A DNA stretch of 29,491 nucleotides, from assembly GCA_937868205.1 (NCBI GenBank), contig CALMMC010000006.1:1-29491 (forward strand). The letters run 5' to 3'. The DNA comes from JAAZPG01 sp012797375 (GTDB taxonomy: Bacteria > Acidobacteriota > Aminicenantia > Aminicenantales > UBA4085). A model generated the notes under the pieces. It saw nothing but the letters and a program-made list of their open reading frames with translations. It was not told where the DNA came from and searched no databases. How positions within the stretch are numbered: position 1 is the stretch's first letter; every line of letters starts with the position of its first letter. Positions 1-8,084 of the stretch are shown in pieces. A program made the position numbers and the translations under genes.

Positions 1-57
1 GACGGCATACGAGATGCTCAGGAGTCTCGTGGGCTCGGAGATGTGTATAAGAGACAG
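1..57 (+). other. Nextera i7 adapter (non-genomic)
   Basis: Sequencing artefact. Bases 1-15 match the end of the Illumina P7 primer, 16-23 (GCTCAGGA) is an i7 index (read as TCCTGAGC, known as N704), 24-38 is the Nextera read-2 stretch and 39-57 is the 19-bp Tn5 mosaic end. Genome begins at base 58. An ATG at 43 inside the adapter opens a false protein start, MYKRQ, joined to the purB fragment. Confidence 0.97.
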
Positions 58-267
58 GGCTTGAGCCGCGAGGACGCCTACGTCCTGGTCCAGCGCAACA
101 GCCTCAAGGCCTGGGAGGAAAACCTCGATTTCAAGGTCCTCGTCTTGGCCGATCCCCGAATCCGGGAGAAGCTCTCCCCGGCCGAAATCGAAACGTGCTT
201 CAGCCTCGACCCCTACCTCGAGAAGATCGATTACATCTTCAAGCGGGTGCTCTCCCGTGAAAGCTAG
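58..267 (+). CDS. purB: Adenylosuccinate lyase, C-terminal fragment
   Basis: Only the last 69 codons are present; the 5' part was lost at the contig edge, and the apparent start at base 43 is adapter. The visible piece has the family's C-terminal pattern (SREDAYVLVQRNSLKAWEE, then a helix ending LEKIDYIFKRV). PurB splits SAICAR to AICAR and adenylosuccinate to AMP, in the cytoplasm. Its stop overlaps the purS start by 11 bases, so the two are probably translationally coupled. Directly following purS-purQ-purL supports the identification. The fragment has no active-site residues, so function rests on the C-terminal match and the context. Confidence 0.85.
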   Translation, partial: GLSREDAYVLVQRNSLKAWEENLDFKVLVLADPRIREKLSPAEIETCFSLDPYLEKIDYIFKRVLSRES

Positions 268-502
268 AATCCTGGTTTCCTACAAGGATTCGGTCCTCGA
301 CCCGCAGGGCCAGGCCGTCCGCAACGCCCTGCACACCCTCGGCTACGAGGCCGTCCGGGACGTCCGCCAGGGCAAGGTCTTCGAGATCGAGCTCCGGGGC
401 GTCTCCCGGACCGAAGCCGAGCGCCTGCTGCCGGAGATCGCCGGCAAAGTCCTGGCCAACGTGGTCATTGAGAAGTCCTCCTGGGAGATCCTCGAAGACT
501 GA
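257..502 (+). CDS. purS: Phosphoribosylformylglycinamidine synthase, PurS subunit
   Basis: 81 residues, normal length for PurS. It is the small subunit that bridges PurQ and PurL in the three-part FGAM synthase (fourth step of de novo IMP synthesis). It begins at GTG 257, inside the end of purB, and reads MKARILVSYKDSVLDPQGQ, the expected first beta strand and the VLDPQG motif, followed by a short LGYEAV helix-turn and VRQGKVFEIEL strand. The C-terminus LANVVIEKSSWEILED also fits. It lies between purB and purQ; its TGA at 500-502 overlaps the purQ ribosome-binding site. It is too short to be the large fused PurL, and purQ and small purL follow, consistent with the Gram-positive/archaeal-type three-gene system. 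Confidence 0.93.
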   Translation: MKARILVSYKDSVLDPQGQAVRNALHTLGYEAVRDVRQGKVFEIELRGVSRTEAERLLPEIAGKVLANVVIEKSSWEILED

Positions 503-512
503 GGAGGCATCC

Positions 513-1202
513 GTGAAATTCGGCGTGGTCGTCTTCCCCGGATCCAACTGCGACTCCGACGCCTTTCACGCCTGCCGGGACGTCCTGGGACAACCGACGG
601 CATACCTCTGGCACAAGGATCACGACCTCCAAGGCGTCGACTGCGTCATCCTCCCGGGCGGGTTCTCCTACGGCGATTACCTCCGGAGCGGGGCGATCGC
701 CCGGTTCTCGCCGCTCATGCGGGAAGTCCGCGCCTTCGCCGCCAAGGGCGGCCTGGTCCTGGGCATCTGCAACGGCTTCCAAGTCCTCCTCGAGCTCAAT
801 CTCCTCCCCGGGGCCATGCTTCGGAACAAGAAGCTGAAATTCCTCTGCCGGCAGGTGACGATCCGGGTCGAAAACGAACGGACGCCGTTCACCCGGAACG
901 CCCGCCCGGGGCAGATTCTCCGCATCCCGATCGCCCATTTCGACGGCAACTGGTACGCTCCGCCCGAGACGCTCAAGGAGGTCGAGGACAACGGCCAAGT
1001 CGTCTTCCGGTACTGCGCCCCCTCGGGCGCTCTGACCGAGGAGGCCGACGTCAACGGCTCGCTTCACGCCGTCGCCGGACTCATCAACAAGGAGGGAAAC
1101 GTCTGCGGGCTGATGCCCCACCCCGAACGGGCCGTTGAGCCGGTTCTCGGCAGCGTCGACGGTCTCGTCGTCCTGACGTCCCTTCTCGAGAACAGGCCAT
1201 GA
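513..1202 (+). CDS. purQ: Phosphoribosylformylglycinamidine synthase, glutaminase subunit PurQ
   Basis: 229 residues. PurQ releases ammonia from glutamine and passes it to PurL. Start chosen at GTG 513, because GAGGAGG lies at 501-507 and the protein then begins MKFGVVVFPGSNCDSD, as PurQ proteins do; an in-frame ATG at 468 would overlap purS and lacks this support. It is a class I amidotransferase fold: nucleophile Cys86 in LGICNGFQ, and His203 and Glu205 in LMPHPERAVE complete the triad. The stop overlaps the purL start as ATGA (1199-1202), a coupling signal. Product, partner and order all agree with the neighbours. Confidence 0.96.
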   Translation: MKFGVVVFPGSNCDSDAFHACRDVLGQPTAYLWHKDHDLQGVDCVILPGGFSYGDYLRSGAIARFSPLMREVRAFAAKGGLVLGICNGFQVLLELNLLPGAMLRNKKLKFLCRQVTIRVENERTPFTRNARPGQILRIPIAHFDGNWYAPPETLKEVEDNGQVVFRYCAPSGALTEEADVNGSLHAVAGLINKEGNVCGLMPHPERAVEPVLGSVDGLVVLTSLLENRP

Positions 1203-3427
1203 AAACGCGCCTCCACGACGACACGGTTTTGGCCCGGCACAACCTGACCGCCGACGAGTACGGCCTCATCGTCAAGCTGGTCGGCCGGGAACCCAACCTG
1301 ACCGAGCTCGGCCTCTTCTCGGCCATGTGGTCGGAGCACTGCTCGTACAAGAGCTCCAAGGTGTTTCTCAAGACGCTGCCGACGCGGGCCCCCAACGTCG
1401 TCCAGGGTCCCGGGGAGAACGCCGGGGTCATCGACATCGGCGAAGGCCGGGTCATCGTCTTCAAGATCGAATCGCACAACCATCCCTCCTTCATCGAGCC
1501 TTTCCAGGGCGCGGCCACGGGCGTCGGCGGCATTCTCCGGGATATCTTCACCATGGGCGCCCGGCCGGTCGCCCTGATGGATTCCCTCCGCTTCGGGCCG
1601 CTCGATAATCCCAAGAACCGCTCGATCATGGAAGGGGTCGTCTCCGGCATCTCCTCCTACGGCAATTCCATCGGCGTGCCGACCGTCGGCGGCGAGGCCT
1701 GTTTCGACGAGGGCTATTCTCTGAATCCCCTGGTCAACGTCTTCTGCCTGGGCTTGGCCGAAAAGGACAAGATTTTCTACGCCCGGACCGAAGACGCCGG
1801 CAACGTCCTTCTCTACGTCGGGGCCAAGACCGGCCGCGACGGCATCCACGGAGCCTCGATGGCCTCCCAGGAATTCGGCGGGGACACTGAAGCCAAGCGG
1901 CCCAACGTCCAGGTCGGCGATCCGTTCAAGGAAAAGCTCTTGATGGAAGCCTGCCTCGAGGTCATGGAGCGGCGAATCATCGTCGGGATCCAGGACATGG
2001 GCGCCGCCGGGCTGACCTGCGCGGCCACCGAAATGCCGGCTAAATCGGGCAAGGGCGCGGCCATCGACCTCGATCGGGTCCCCCAGCGGGAAGAGGGCAT
2101 GACGCCTTATGAGATCCTCTTGTCCGAATCCCAGGAACGGATGCTGATCGCCGCCCGGCCCGACCAGGTTCCGGCGGTCAAGGCGGCCTTCGCCAAGTGG
2201 GATCTCGACGCCGTCGAGATCGGCGCGGTCACCGGCGACGGCCGGCTCACGTGCCGCTTCCACGGGGATGTCGTCGTCGACGTTCCCGTCTCGGCCGTCG
2301 TCGACCTTTGTCCGGCCTACAAGCGGCCTTGGAAACGGCCGGCCGCCCCGGAGGCCCGGGCGGCCGGGCCCGTCCCCCCGCCCGCCGATTACGCCGACGT
2401 CCTCCGCCGGCTCCTTTCCTCCCCCACCATCGCCGGCAAGGAATGGATCTACGGCCAGTATGACCACATGGTTCTGACGAACACCGTTCTTCTCCCGGGC
2501 GCGGGGGCGGCCGTCCTCCGCATCCGCGGCTCGAAGAAAGGCTTGGCCATGACCCTGGACGGCAACGGCCGGTATGCGGCCCTCGATCCCCGGACCGGCG
2601 GAAAAGCCGCCGTCGCCGAGGCCTGCCGGAACCTGGCCTGCGTCGGGGCCCGGCCGATCGGGGTGACCAACTGCCTGAACTTCGGCAATCCCGAGAAGCC
2701 GGGAGTCATGGGGCAGTTCAAGGAGACCGTCGAGGGGCTGAGCGAAGCCTGCCGGGCCTTCGGCCTCGCCGTGACCGGCGGCAACGTCAGCTTCTATAAC
2801 GAGACCGGCGCCGCGGCCGTCGATCCGACGCCCGTCCTGGGAATCGTCGGCCTCATCGAGGATATCGACCGGCTCGTCACCCCGGGATTCAAGGCCGAGG
2901 GGGACGCGGTCATCCTGCTGGGGGAAAACAAGGAGGAGTTCGGCGGATCGGAATATCTCAAGCTCATCCATGGAAAACGAGGCGCGGCGCCGCCGGCCGT
3001 CGATCTCGAGCGGGAAATCGCCGTCCACGAGACGCTCCTGGAAGCGATCGGCGCCGGGCTCGTCCGTTCCGCCGCCGATCCCTCGGAAGGCGGATTGGCC
3101 GTCTGCGCGGCCGAATGCGCCTTCCACAGCCCGGAAGGAACCGGCTGCGACCTGTCCTTTGAGACGGATCTCCGGCCCGACGCCGTTCTCTTCGGAGAAA
3201 GCCAAGCCCGGATCCTGTTGACCTCCCGCCCGGAAAACGCCCGGCGCGTCCTGGAGATCGCCGAAAAACGGGGCGTCCCCGCCCGGATCGTCGGGACAAC
3301 GGGCGGACGCGCCCTCCGCTTCCGGGTCTCCGGCCGCCTTCTCGTCGATCTTCCGGTCGCCGAGGCCCGCCGGCTTTGGATGAACGCCATCCCCGATTTC
3401 TTCGCGCCCGCAAAGAGGCCCTCCTGA
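1199..3427 (+). CDS. purL: Phosphoribosylformylglycinamidine synthase, PurL subunit
   Basis: 742 residues, the length of the small (PurS/PurQ-dependent) PurL. It is the ATP-dependent synthetase that turns FGAR into FGAM. Seen in the protein: the N-terminal WSEHCSYKSSK motif with His47, ESHNHPSFIEPFQGAATGVGG for nucleotide binding, then a second AIRS-like half starting near residue 400 with DGNGRY and TGGNVSFYNE. Start at ATG 1199 overlaps purQ by four bases. The C-terminus is followed by 8 bases before the next likely start at 3436. No missing motifs were noticed. Confidence 0.97.
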   Translation: MKTRLHDDTVLARHNLTADEYGLIVKLVGREPNLTELGLFSAMWSEHCSYKSSKVFLKTLPTRAPNVVQGPGENAGVIDIGEGRVIVFKIESHNHPSFIEPFQGAATGVGGILRDIFTMGARPVALMDSLRFGPLDNPKNRSIMEGVVSGISSYGNSIGVPTVGGEACFDEGYSLNPLVNVFCLGLAEKDKIFYARTEDAGNVLLYVGAKTGRDGIHGASMASQEFGGDTEAKRPNVQVGDPFKEKLLMEACLEVMERRIIVGIQDMGAAGLTCAATEMPAKSGKGAAIDLDRVPQREEGMTPYEILLSESQERMLIAARPDQVPAVKAAFAKWDLDAVEIGAVTGDGRLTCRFHGDVVVDVPVSAVVDLCPAYKRPWKRPAAPEARAAGPVPPPADYADVLRRLLSSPTIAGKEWIYGQYDHMVLTNTVLLPGAGAAVLRIRGSKKGLAMTLDGNGRYAALDPRTGGKAAVAEACRNLACVGARPIGVTNCLNFGNPEKPGVMGQFKETVEGLSEACRAFGLAVTGGNVSFYNETGAAAVDPTPVLGIVGLIEDIDRLVTPGFKAEGDAVILLGENKEEFGGSEYLKLIHGKRGAAPPAVDLEREIAVHETLLEAIGAGLVRSAADPSEGGLAVCAAECAFHSPEGTGCDLSFETDLRPDAVLFGESQARILLTSRPENARRVLEIAEKRGVPARIVGTTGGRALRFRVSGRLLVDLPVAEARRLWMNAIPDFFAPAKRPS

Positions 3428-3435
3428 GACCGGCC

Positions 3436-4434
3436 GTGGGCACGCTGTATCGAGTCGCGAAACGATACGAAACGCCGTATTCCGACCCGATCCGCCTCGC
3501 CCGCGGAGCCCGGGTGACGATTCTGCCCCGGACGAGCGAATGGCCGGGCTGGGTATGGGGCCGCGGCGATGACGGGAAAACGGGCTGGGTCCCGGACGCC
3601 TATCTCCGCCGGGAAGGCGAAGAGGCTTTCTTAACCCGGGATTACGACGCGACGGAGCTTTCGGTCGAAGCCGGAGATACCATCCGCCCCCTCGGCGAGC
3701 TGGCCGGATGGGTTTGGGGAACGGACGACCGGGGGAAAACAGGCTGGGTTCCGAAAGACCATTTGGAGATCGACCCCCCCCGGGGGAAGGAGGGTCCCAT
3801 GAGCGAGGAAGTCTTCCGCAGTCCCAAGAAACACGGCCGGATCATGGTGCTTCTTTCGGGCCGCGGCTCGAATTTCACGGCCATCGCCGACGCGGCCGCG
3901 GCCGGAAAGATCAACGCCGAGATCGCCCTCGTCTTCAGCAACAAGGAGGACGCGCCCGGCCTGGCCGCGGCCCGCGGGCGGGGGCTCCCGACGATGTCCT
4001 TGAGCCCCAAGGCTTTCGCCGACAAGGCGGCTTACGACCGGGCGATCCTCCGCGAGGTTGAAGCCCGGGGCATCGACCTGATCTGCCTGGCCGGCTACAT
4101 GAAGGTCCTGACGCCGGAGTTCTGCGCCGCCTGCAAGAACCGCATCCTGAACATCCATCCGGCTCTTCTGCCGTCGTTTCCCGGCCTCAACGTCCAGCAG
4201 CAGGCGATCGACTGGGGCGTCCGTTATTCCGGCTGCACGGTCCACTTCGTCTCGGCGGAGGTCGACATGGGAGCGATCGTTCTGCAGGCCGTCGTCCCCG
4301 TTCTCCAAAACGACACGGCTGAAACCTTGGCCGCCCGCATCCTGGTCGAGGAGCACAAGATCTATCCCGAAGCGGCGCGCCTGTATTTCGAAGGCCGGCT
4401 CGAAATCCGCGGGCGCCGGGTCACGATCCTGTAA
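3436..4434 (+). CDS. purN: SH3-SH3-PurN fusion: phosphoribosylglycinamide formyltransferase with two N-terminal SH3-like domains
   Basis: 332 residues if started at GTG 3436, just after purL; the frame is open from 3376 inside purL, so the exact start is uncertain. Residues about 5-57 and 64-112 are two copies of an SH3-like fold, each carrying GWVWG, an acidic turn, then GKTGWVP. Residues 122-332 are PurN, which transfers formyl from 10-formyl-THF to GAR: LLSGRGSNF loop, LAGYMKVL, catalytic NIHPALLPSFPG (Asn, His) and Asp in VDMGAIV. PurN normally stands alone. Met122 (ATG 3799) has its own strong ribosome site, so free PurN may also be made. A C8 run at 3774-3781 joins the parts: with one C fewer, the SH3 frame would stop at TGA overlapping ATG 3799. 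A true fusion, a phase-variable gene pair or an assembly indel are all possible. Confidence 0.85.
   Translation: MGTLYRVAKRYETPYSDPIRLARGARVTILPRTSEWPGWVWGRGDDGKTGWVPDAYLRREGEEAFLTRDYDATELSVEAGDTIRPLGELAGWVWGTDDRGKTGWVPKDHLEIDPPRGKEGPMSEEVFRSPKKHGRIMVLLSGRGSNFTAIADAAAAGKINAEIALVFSNKEDAPGLAAARGRGLPTMSLSPKAFADKAAYDRAILREVEARGIDLICLAGYMKVLTPEFCAACKNRILNIHPALLPSFPGLNVQQQAIDWGVRYSGCTVHFVSAEVDMGAIVLQAVVPVLQNDTAETLAARILVEEHKIYPEAARLYFEGRLEIRGRRVTIL
3774..3801 (+). promoter_or_regulatory. C8 tract and internal ribosome-binding site for purN
   Basis: Eight C at 3774-3781 are followed by five G, then AAGGAGG at 3787-3793 and, five bases on, ATG 3799. The site is as strong as any in the window and sits exactly where a stand-alone PurN would begin. 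Removing one C puts TGA at the ATG as an ATGA overlap, like the purQ/purL junction. The motif is visible; its use is inferred. Confidence 0.6.
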
Positions 4435-4481
4435 TCGGACGAATCGCTTTCCATCCCTTTCTCCCTGGTGGAAACGCAGGC

Positions 4482-4733
4482 CTAAAACATCATCACCTCG
4501 TCGCCGCCGGCGACCCAAGCCGTCGATTCCGGCAGGCTCGACGTCTCCACTCCCTTGAAGTACGGCTGATTCTTGTGAAAGCCGCCTCTTGCCGGGCGGA
4601 ATCGGCGAACCTTCACCGGGACGCCCCGGGCGATCAGGTCCTTGAGCGGGAAACCGGTTTCCGGCGGACGGCCGCGGGAGCGCCTCGGGCCGGCTCTCTT
4701 TTCCCGGCGGGCCTTTCGCGCCGCGGGCGTCAC
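4482..4733 (-). CDS. Small basic protein of unknown function
   Basis: 83 residues from GTG 4733 to TAG at 4482. I do not recognise the family. The start GTG shares the sequence GTGA with the TGA stop of the upstream GIY-YIG gene, a common coupled arrangement, which is the main reason to pick this start over the ATG at 4952 in the same frame. The first 25 residues are strongly basic (KARREKRAGPRRSRGR), the rest looks folded (FPLKDLIARGVPVKVRRF, then ETSSLPESTAWVAGG). Third codon positions are GC-rich like the neighbours, which supports coding. No membrane segment or signal peptide is visible. It could be a nucleic-acid binder by charge, but that is only a guess. Confidence 0.45.
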   Translation of the reverse strand: MTPAARKARREKRAGPRRSRGRPPETGFPLKDLIARGVPVKVRRFRPARGGFHKNQPYFKGVETSSLPESTAWVAGGDEVMMF

Positions 4734-5050
4734 CTCGGAGCGTCGAAGAGCCTTTCTTTTTTCGCCCGGGGCAGGGACTTGACCGCGCACTCCCGGGCCA
4801 AGGCCTGGGACCGGCTGCCGCACTCCTCGCGGTAGACGAGCTCCACCGGCCGGCGGGTCCGGGTGTAGCGCGAGGCCTTCCCCTCCCGGTGCATCATGAG
4901 CCGGCGGTCGATATCGGTGGTGACGCCGGTGTAGAGCGAACCGTCGCTGCATTTCAAGATATAAAGAAACCAGGCGGGCCCCGGGGCGTCGGGGGTTCCC
5001 TCTTCCTTGACCATCATCCCCCGGAGCATCCGGCGGTAGCGTTTTTCCAT
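4730..5050 (-). CDS. GIY-YIG superfamily nuclease (UPF0213/YhbQ-like)
   Basis: 106 residues from ATG 5050. The single GIY-YIG domain begins near residue 26: WFLYILKCSDGSLYTG gives the paired YIL and YTG strands, followed by DIDRRLMMHREGKASRYT with the conserved Arg, then PVELVYREE and a final ALARECAVKSLPRAKK helix. Stand-alone proteins of this size form the UPF0213 group; some family members act on DNA, but the role of most is not established. An upstream in-frame ATG at 5233 would overlap tyrS and was rejected; ATGs at 5029 and 5017 are alternatives. It overlaps the next gene by four bases. Confidence 0.85.
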   Translation of the reverse strand: MEKRYRRMLRGMMVKEEGTPDAPGPAWFLYILKCSDGSLYTGVTTDIDRRLMMHREGKASRYTRTRRPVELVYREECGSRSQALARECAVKSLPRAKKERLFDAPR

Positions 5051-5133
5051 GAGCGGTCCGACTCCCGCCCCCACTCTATCATCGGCAACACGACCGGGCA
5101 AGGCCGGCCGGAGCGTTTCGGGGGAACGGGCGT

Positions 5134-5163
5134 TTGTCCGTCCGGCCGGTCCTGTGCTATAAA
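5134..5163 (+). promoter_or_regulatory. Predicted sigma70-type promoter for tyrS
   Basis: TTGTCC at 5134-5139, an 18-base spacer and TATAAA at 5158-5163 preceded by TGTGC. The expected transcript start near 5170 leaves about 20 bases before GTG 5190, enough for the GAGAGG ribosome site at 5178-5183. Confidence 0.4.
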
Positions 5164-5189
5164 AGAGACGTTCGAAAGAGAGGACTCCC

Positions 5190-6428
5190 GTGACGGAATC
5201 GATTTTTAATGAATTGAAGGCTCGCGGCTTCATCGCCCAGGTGTCCGACGAAGCGGCCGTGAGGAAAATGCTCGACGAGAAAAAGACGACGTTCTATATC
5301 GGCTTCGACGGCACGGCCGCCAGCCTTCACGCCGGAAGCCTGGTTCCGATCATGGCCATGATCCACCTCCGGCGGGCCGGCCACCGGGCCATCGCCCTCA
5401 TCGGAGGCGGCACCACCATGGTCGGCGACCCGAGCGGCCGGACCGAGATGCGCCAGATCCTGGACGAGACGACCATCCGGTCTTTTGGAGAATCCATCCG
5501 GGCTCAGCTCGACCGGTACCTGAAATTCGACGGCGCCGGGGCGCTGGCGGTCAATAACGCCGACTGGCTCCTGCCGTTGAAGTACATCGAATTCCTCCGG
5601 GACATCGGCCGCCATTTCAGCGTCAACCGCATGCTGGCCGCCGAAGCCTACAAGATCCGTCTGGAACGGGGCTTATCCTTCATCGAGTTCAATTACCAGC
5701 TCCTCCAGGCCTATGACTACCTGACCTTGTTCCGGACCTACGGCTGCACCCTCCAGATGGGCGGCGACGACCAGTGGGGCAACATCCTGGCCGGCGTCGA
5801 TCTCGTCCGCCGGGTCGAGGGAGCCGCGGTCGAGGCGCTGACGTTTCCCCTCCTCACGACCTCGGCCGGGGCGAAAATGGGCAAGACCGCCCAGGGCGCC
5901 GTCTGGCTGGACGGGAGTCTCTGCCCGCCTTACGACTATTTCCAGTATTGGATCAATACCGACGACCGGGACGTCGGCCGCTTCCTGCGCCTCTACACGC
6001 TCCTGCCGCTCGGCGAGATCCAGCGCCTCGAATCGCTCGCCGGCAGCGAGCTCAACGAGGCTAAGCGCATCCTGGCCTACGAGGCGACCGCCCTCACCCA
6101 CGGGGAAGACGCCGCCCGGGACGCCCGGGCGGCCGCGGCCGCCGCCTTCGGCGGCTCCGGTCAAAAGGACGCCGCCTCGCTCCCGACGACGGCCGTGGCC
6201 CGGGGACGCCTCGAAGCCGGCATCGCTCCGGCCGAGCTCTTCGCCGAAATCGGCCTCGCCCCCTCGCGCGGCGAAGCCAAGCGGTTGATCGCCCAGGGCG
6301 GCCTCTCGGTCAACAACGAGAAGATCGATTCCCTCGACCGGAAGCTGACCCTGGCGGACATCGGGCCCGACGGGATGATCCTCAAGGCCGGAAAGAAAAA
6401 AATCCACCGCGTCGTCGCCGACGATTAG
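5190..6428 (+). CDS. tyrS: Tyrosyl-tRNA synthetase
   Basis: 412 residues, standard bacterial TyrRS length. It joins tyrosine to tRNA-Tyr. The class I signature appears as SLHAGSLVPI (HIGH-like) near residue 48, with YIGFDGTA just before it; GGDDQWGN and the KMSKS equivalent KMGKT follow. An S4 RNA-binding domain closes the protein (LAPSRGEAKRLIAQGGLSVNN). Start GTG 5190 has GAGAGG seven bases upstream. It is a single-gene unit between minus-strand genes; the stop is 45 bases from the convergent thyX stop. Confidence 0.97.
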   Translation: MTESIFNELKARGFIAQVSDEAAVRKMLDEKKTTFYIGFDGTAASLHAGSLVPIMAMIHLRRAGHRAIALIGGGTTMVGDPSGRTEMRQILDETTIRSFGESIRAQLDRYLKFDGAGALAVNNADWLLPLKYIEFLRDIGRHFSVNRMLAAEAYKIRLERGLSFIEFNYQLLQAYDYLTLFRTYGCTLQMGGDDQWGNILAGVDLVRRVEGAAVEALTFPLLTTSAGAKMGKTAQGAVWLDGSLCPPYDYFQYWINTDDRDVGRFLRLYTLLPLGEIQRLESLAGSELNEAKRILAYEATALTHGEDAARDARAAAAAAFGGSGQKDAASLPTTAVARGRLEAGIAPAELFAEIGLAPSRGEAKRLIAQGGLSVNNEKIDSLDRKLTLADIGPDGMILKAGKKKIHRVVADD

Positions 6429-6473
6429 CCGCGGATTCCCCGTCCGCTGGAACGGCCGGCCCCGGATAAAACG

Positions 6474-7997
6474 CTACCCGTTTTTCAAGGAGGACGGGGG
6501 CGTCTTGTCCGGCGGGCGGCCGAAGATTTTCGCGTAGACATCCGGGTAAGCGTCCTTGCCGCAGAGAAGCATCGCGGCCAGGGGGAACCGGGCCCGGGCG
6601 GCGGCCGACATCTCGGCCGCGAGACGGCGGATATCCCACTGGGCGGAGGCATCCTCGCGGAGGCGGGCCAGATGGGTGAGCTCCCGGAGATTGAGGGCGA
6701 GAAGAACCCGGCGGCGGTGGGCGTTGGTCAGAACGTAAGCCGCGGCCGGGCCGGCGGCCTCCTTTAGGATCCGGTAAGCCGCTTCGGTCCGCCCGATGAC
6801 GTCCCGGAACCGCGGCGCTTCCCCGGCCGCCTCGATCGAGGGGGGAACGGTCACCCCGAGGCCGGGATCGTAAGCCTGGGCCGTCAAGGTGGCCATCCGG
6901 TGTCTTTTGAGCTGGGCGTAACAGGACGCCGACACGGTCAGCTCGAACGTCAGCCCGGCGTGCTCAAAGGCGCGCGGCGGAAGGTCGTAAAATTCCATGC
7001 GCTCGAAAACGCGGAGGAAGAGCGCTTTTTTCTTCCGAACCGGAAGCCGGCGGGCTTCCCGAAGGCAGCGGGCGTAGGATCCTCCCCAAGAAGCGTGTAA
7101 AAGAGCGGCCAGGACGCGCTCGTCGCCTTCGGGCGTCGCCCCCGCCATGCGGACAGCGGAAGAGACGGAACCGCTCCGGCGGCTTCGACCGGCCGCGGCG
7201 GACGGACGGCTCCCGAGGCTCTCGACGGCCTCGTCCCGGAAGGCCTCTTCCGTTTCGGCGTCATACGCCGCGGCTTCCGTATAGCGGACGATCGAGGGCG
7301 CGACCCGGGCCGCTTCCCCGGCCAAGTGAAGACCGATCGCCCGGATCTCGGCCGACGGTTTGGCGGCCAGCCGCCGGATCATCAGCTCGAGGTTGCGGGC
7401 GTTTATCGTCAGGCCGATCTGCCCCTCGGTCGCCAGGCCGACGGCGTAGCGGGCGTCTTCCTTGGCCCAGCCGTCCAGCAGGAAGTGATGTTTCGGATCG
7501 GCCGCCAGGGCGGGATGGTTTTCAAAAAAAAGAGGCCGGAGTATCCGATAGAGGTCGTGATAAGCCGCGTTTTGAGCCCGGACCGTCTCGACGAACAGGT
7601 CCCCGAGGCCCGCCCGGACGATTTCCTCGGGGACGACGTAATCGTCTCCAAGCTTGATGTAGCGCTGGGATTTCTCGGTAAAGGAACAGAGGCGGAATTT
7701 TTCGATTTCCTCGATGGCCAGGCGGCTGATCCCCATGAGGTCGAAATTGAAAACGGCATGCTCGGCCACGGAATGGTGGCCCATCTTGAAAATGATCGCC
7801 GCGTTGGACCGCCGGGCCTTTTCCACTTCCCGCCGGGCGGCCCGGCGGAGCTCATCAGCCGGGCGGGGGTCGCGGGAAATCCGGGCATAGGCCGCCGACA
7901 GCGTTTCAGGCGTCAGGTCGAGGCGGCCGGGGAAGGCTCGGAGCACTTCGTCCAAAGCTTCCCGGTCGACGTTATAACCGGCCAGGACGATTTTCAC
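6474..7997 (-). CDS. thyX: Tandem-domain flavin-dependent thymidylate synthase
   Basis: 507 residues, about twice a normal ThyX, containing two ThyX-like modules (about 1-250 and 290-500). ThyX makes dTMP from dUMP using FAD, NADPH and methylene-THF. The usual signature is RHR followed after a few residues by S, E, SxRY. Module 1 has KFRLCSFTEKSQRY (100-113): RHR is changed to KFR but Ser105, Glu108 and SQRY are kept. Module 2 has RHRMATLTAQAYD (365-377): RHR is kept and the rest is lost. Both keep C-terminal features (NARNL; then SAQWDIRRL near 451). One complete site may be built from both halves. Start GTG 7997. The upstream gene amrS ends 87 bases away and may share a transcript. Duplicated ThyX proteins exist in databases, but I cannot check how alike. 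Confidence 0.88.
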   Translation of the reverse strand: MKIVLAGYNVDREALDEVLRAFPGRLDLTPETLSAAYARISRDPRPADELRRAARREVEKARRSNAAIIFKMGHHSVAEHAVFNFDLMGISRLAIEEIEKFRLCSFTEKSQRYIKLGDDYVVPEEIVRAGLGDLFVETVRAQNAAYHDLYRILRPLFFENHPALAADPKHHFLLDGWAKEDARYAVGLATEGQIGLTINARNLELMIRRLAAKPSAEIRAIGLHLAGEAARVAPSIVRYTEAAAYDAETEEAFRDEAVESLGSRPSAAAGRSRRSGSVSSAVRMAGATPEGDERVLAALLHASWGGSYARCLREARRLPVRKKKALFLRVFERMEFYDLPPRAFEHAGLTFELTVSASCYAQLKRHRMATLTAQAYDPGLGVTVPPSIEAAGEAPRFRDVIGRTEAAYRILKEAAGPAAAYVLTNAHRRRVLLALNLRELTHLARLREDASAQWDIRRLAAEMSAAARARFPLAAMLLCGKDAYPDVYAKIFGRPPDKTPPSSLKNG

Positions 7998-8084
7998 GGC
8001 TCGGCCCGGCCTTGACGGAGAACCTCGAAGGCGATCGGGCCCGAGCTTTGATGGGATGCGGCCAAGAGAATCTCCTTCTTGATA

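Noticed and set aside
1064..3205. 713-codon open frame on the minus strand over purL
   Set aside because: It is the antisense shadow of a GC-rich gene; it has no family motifs, and purL is certain.
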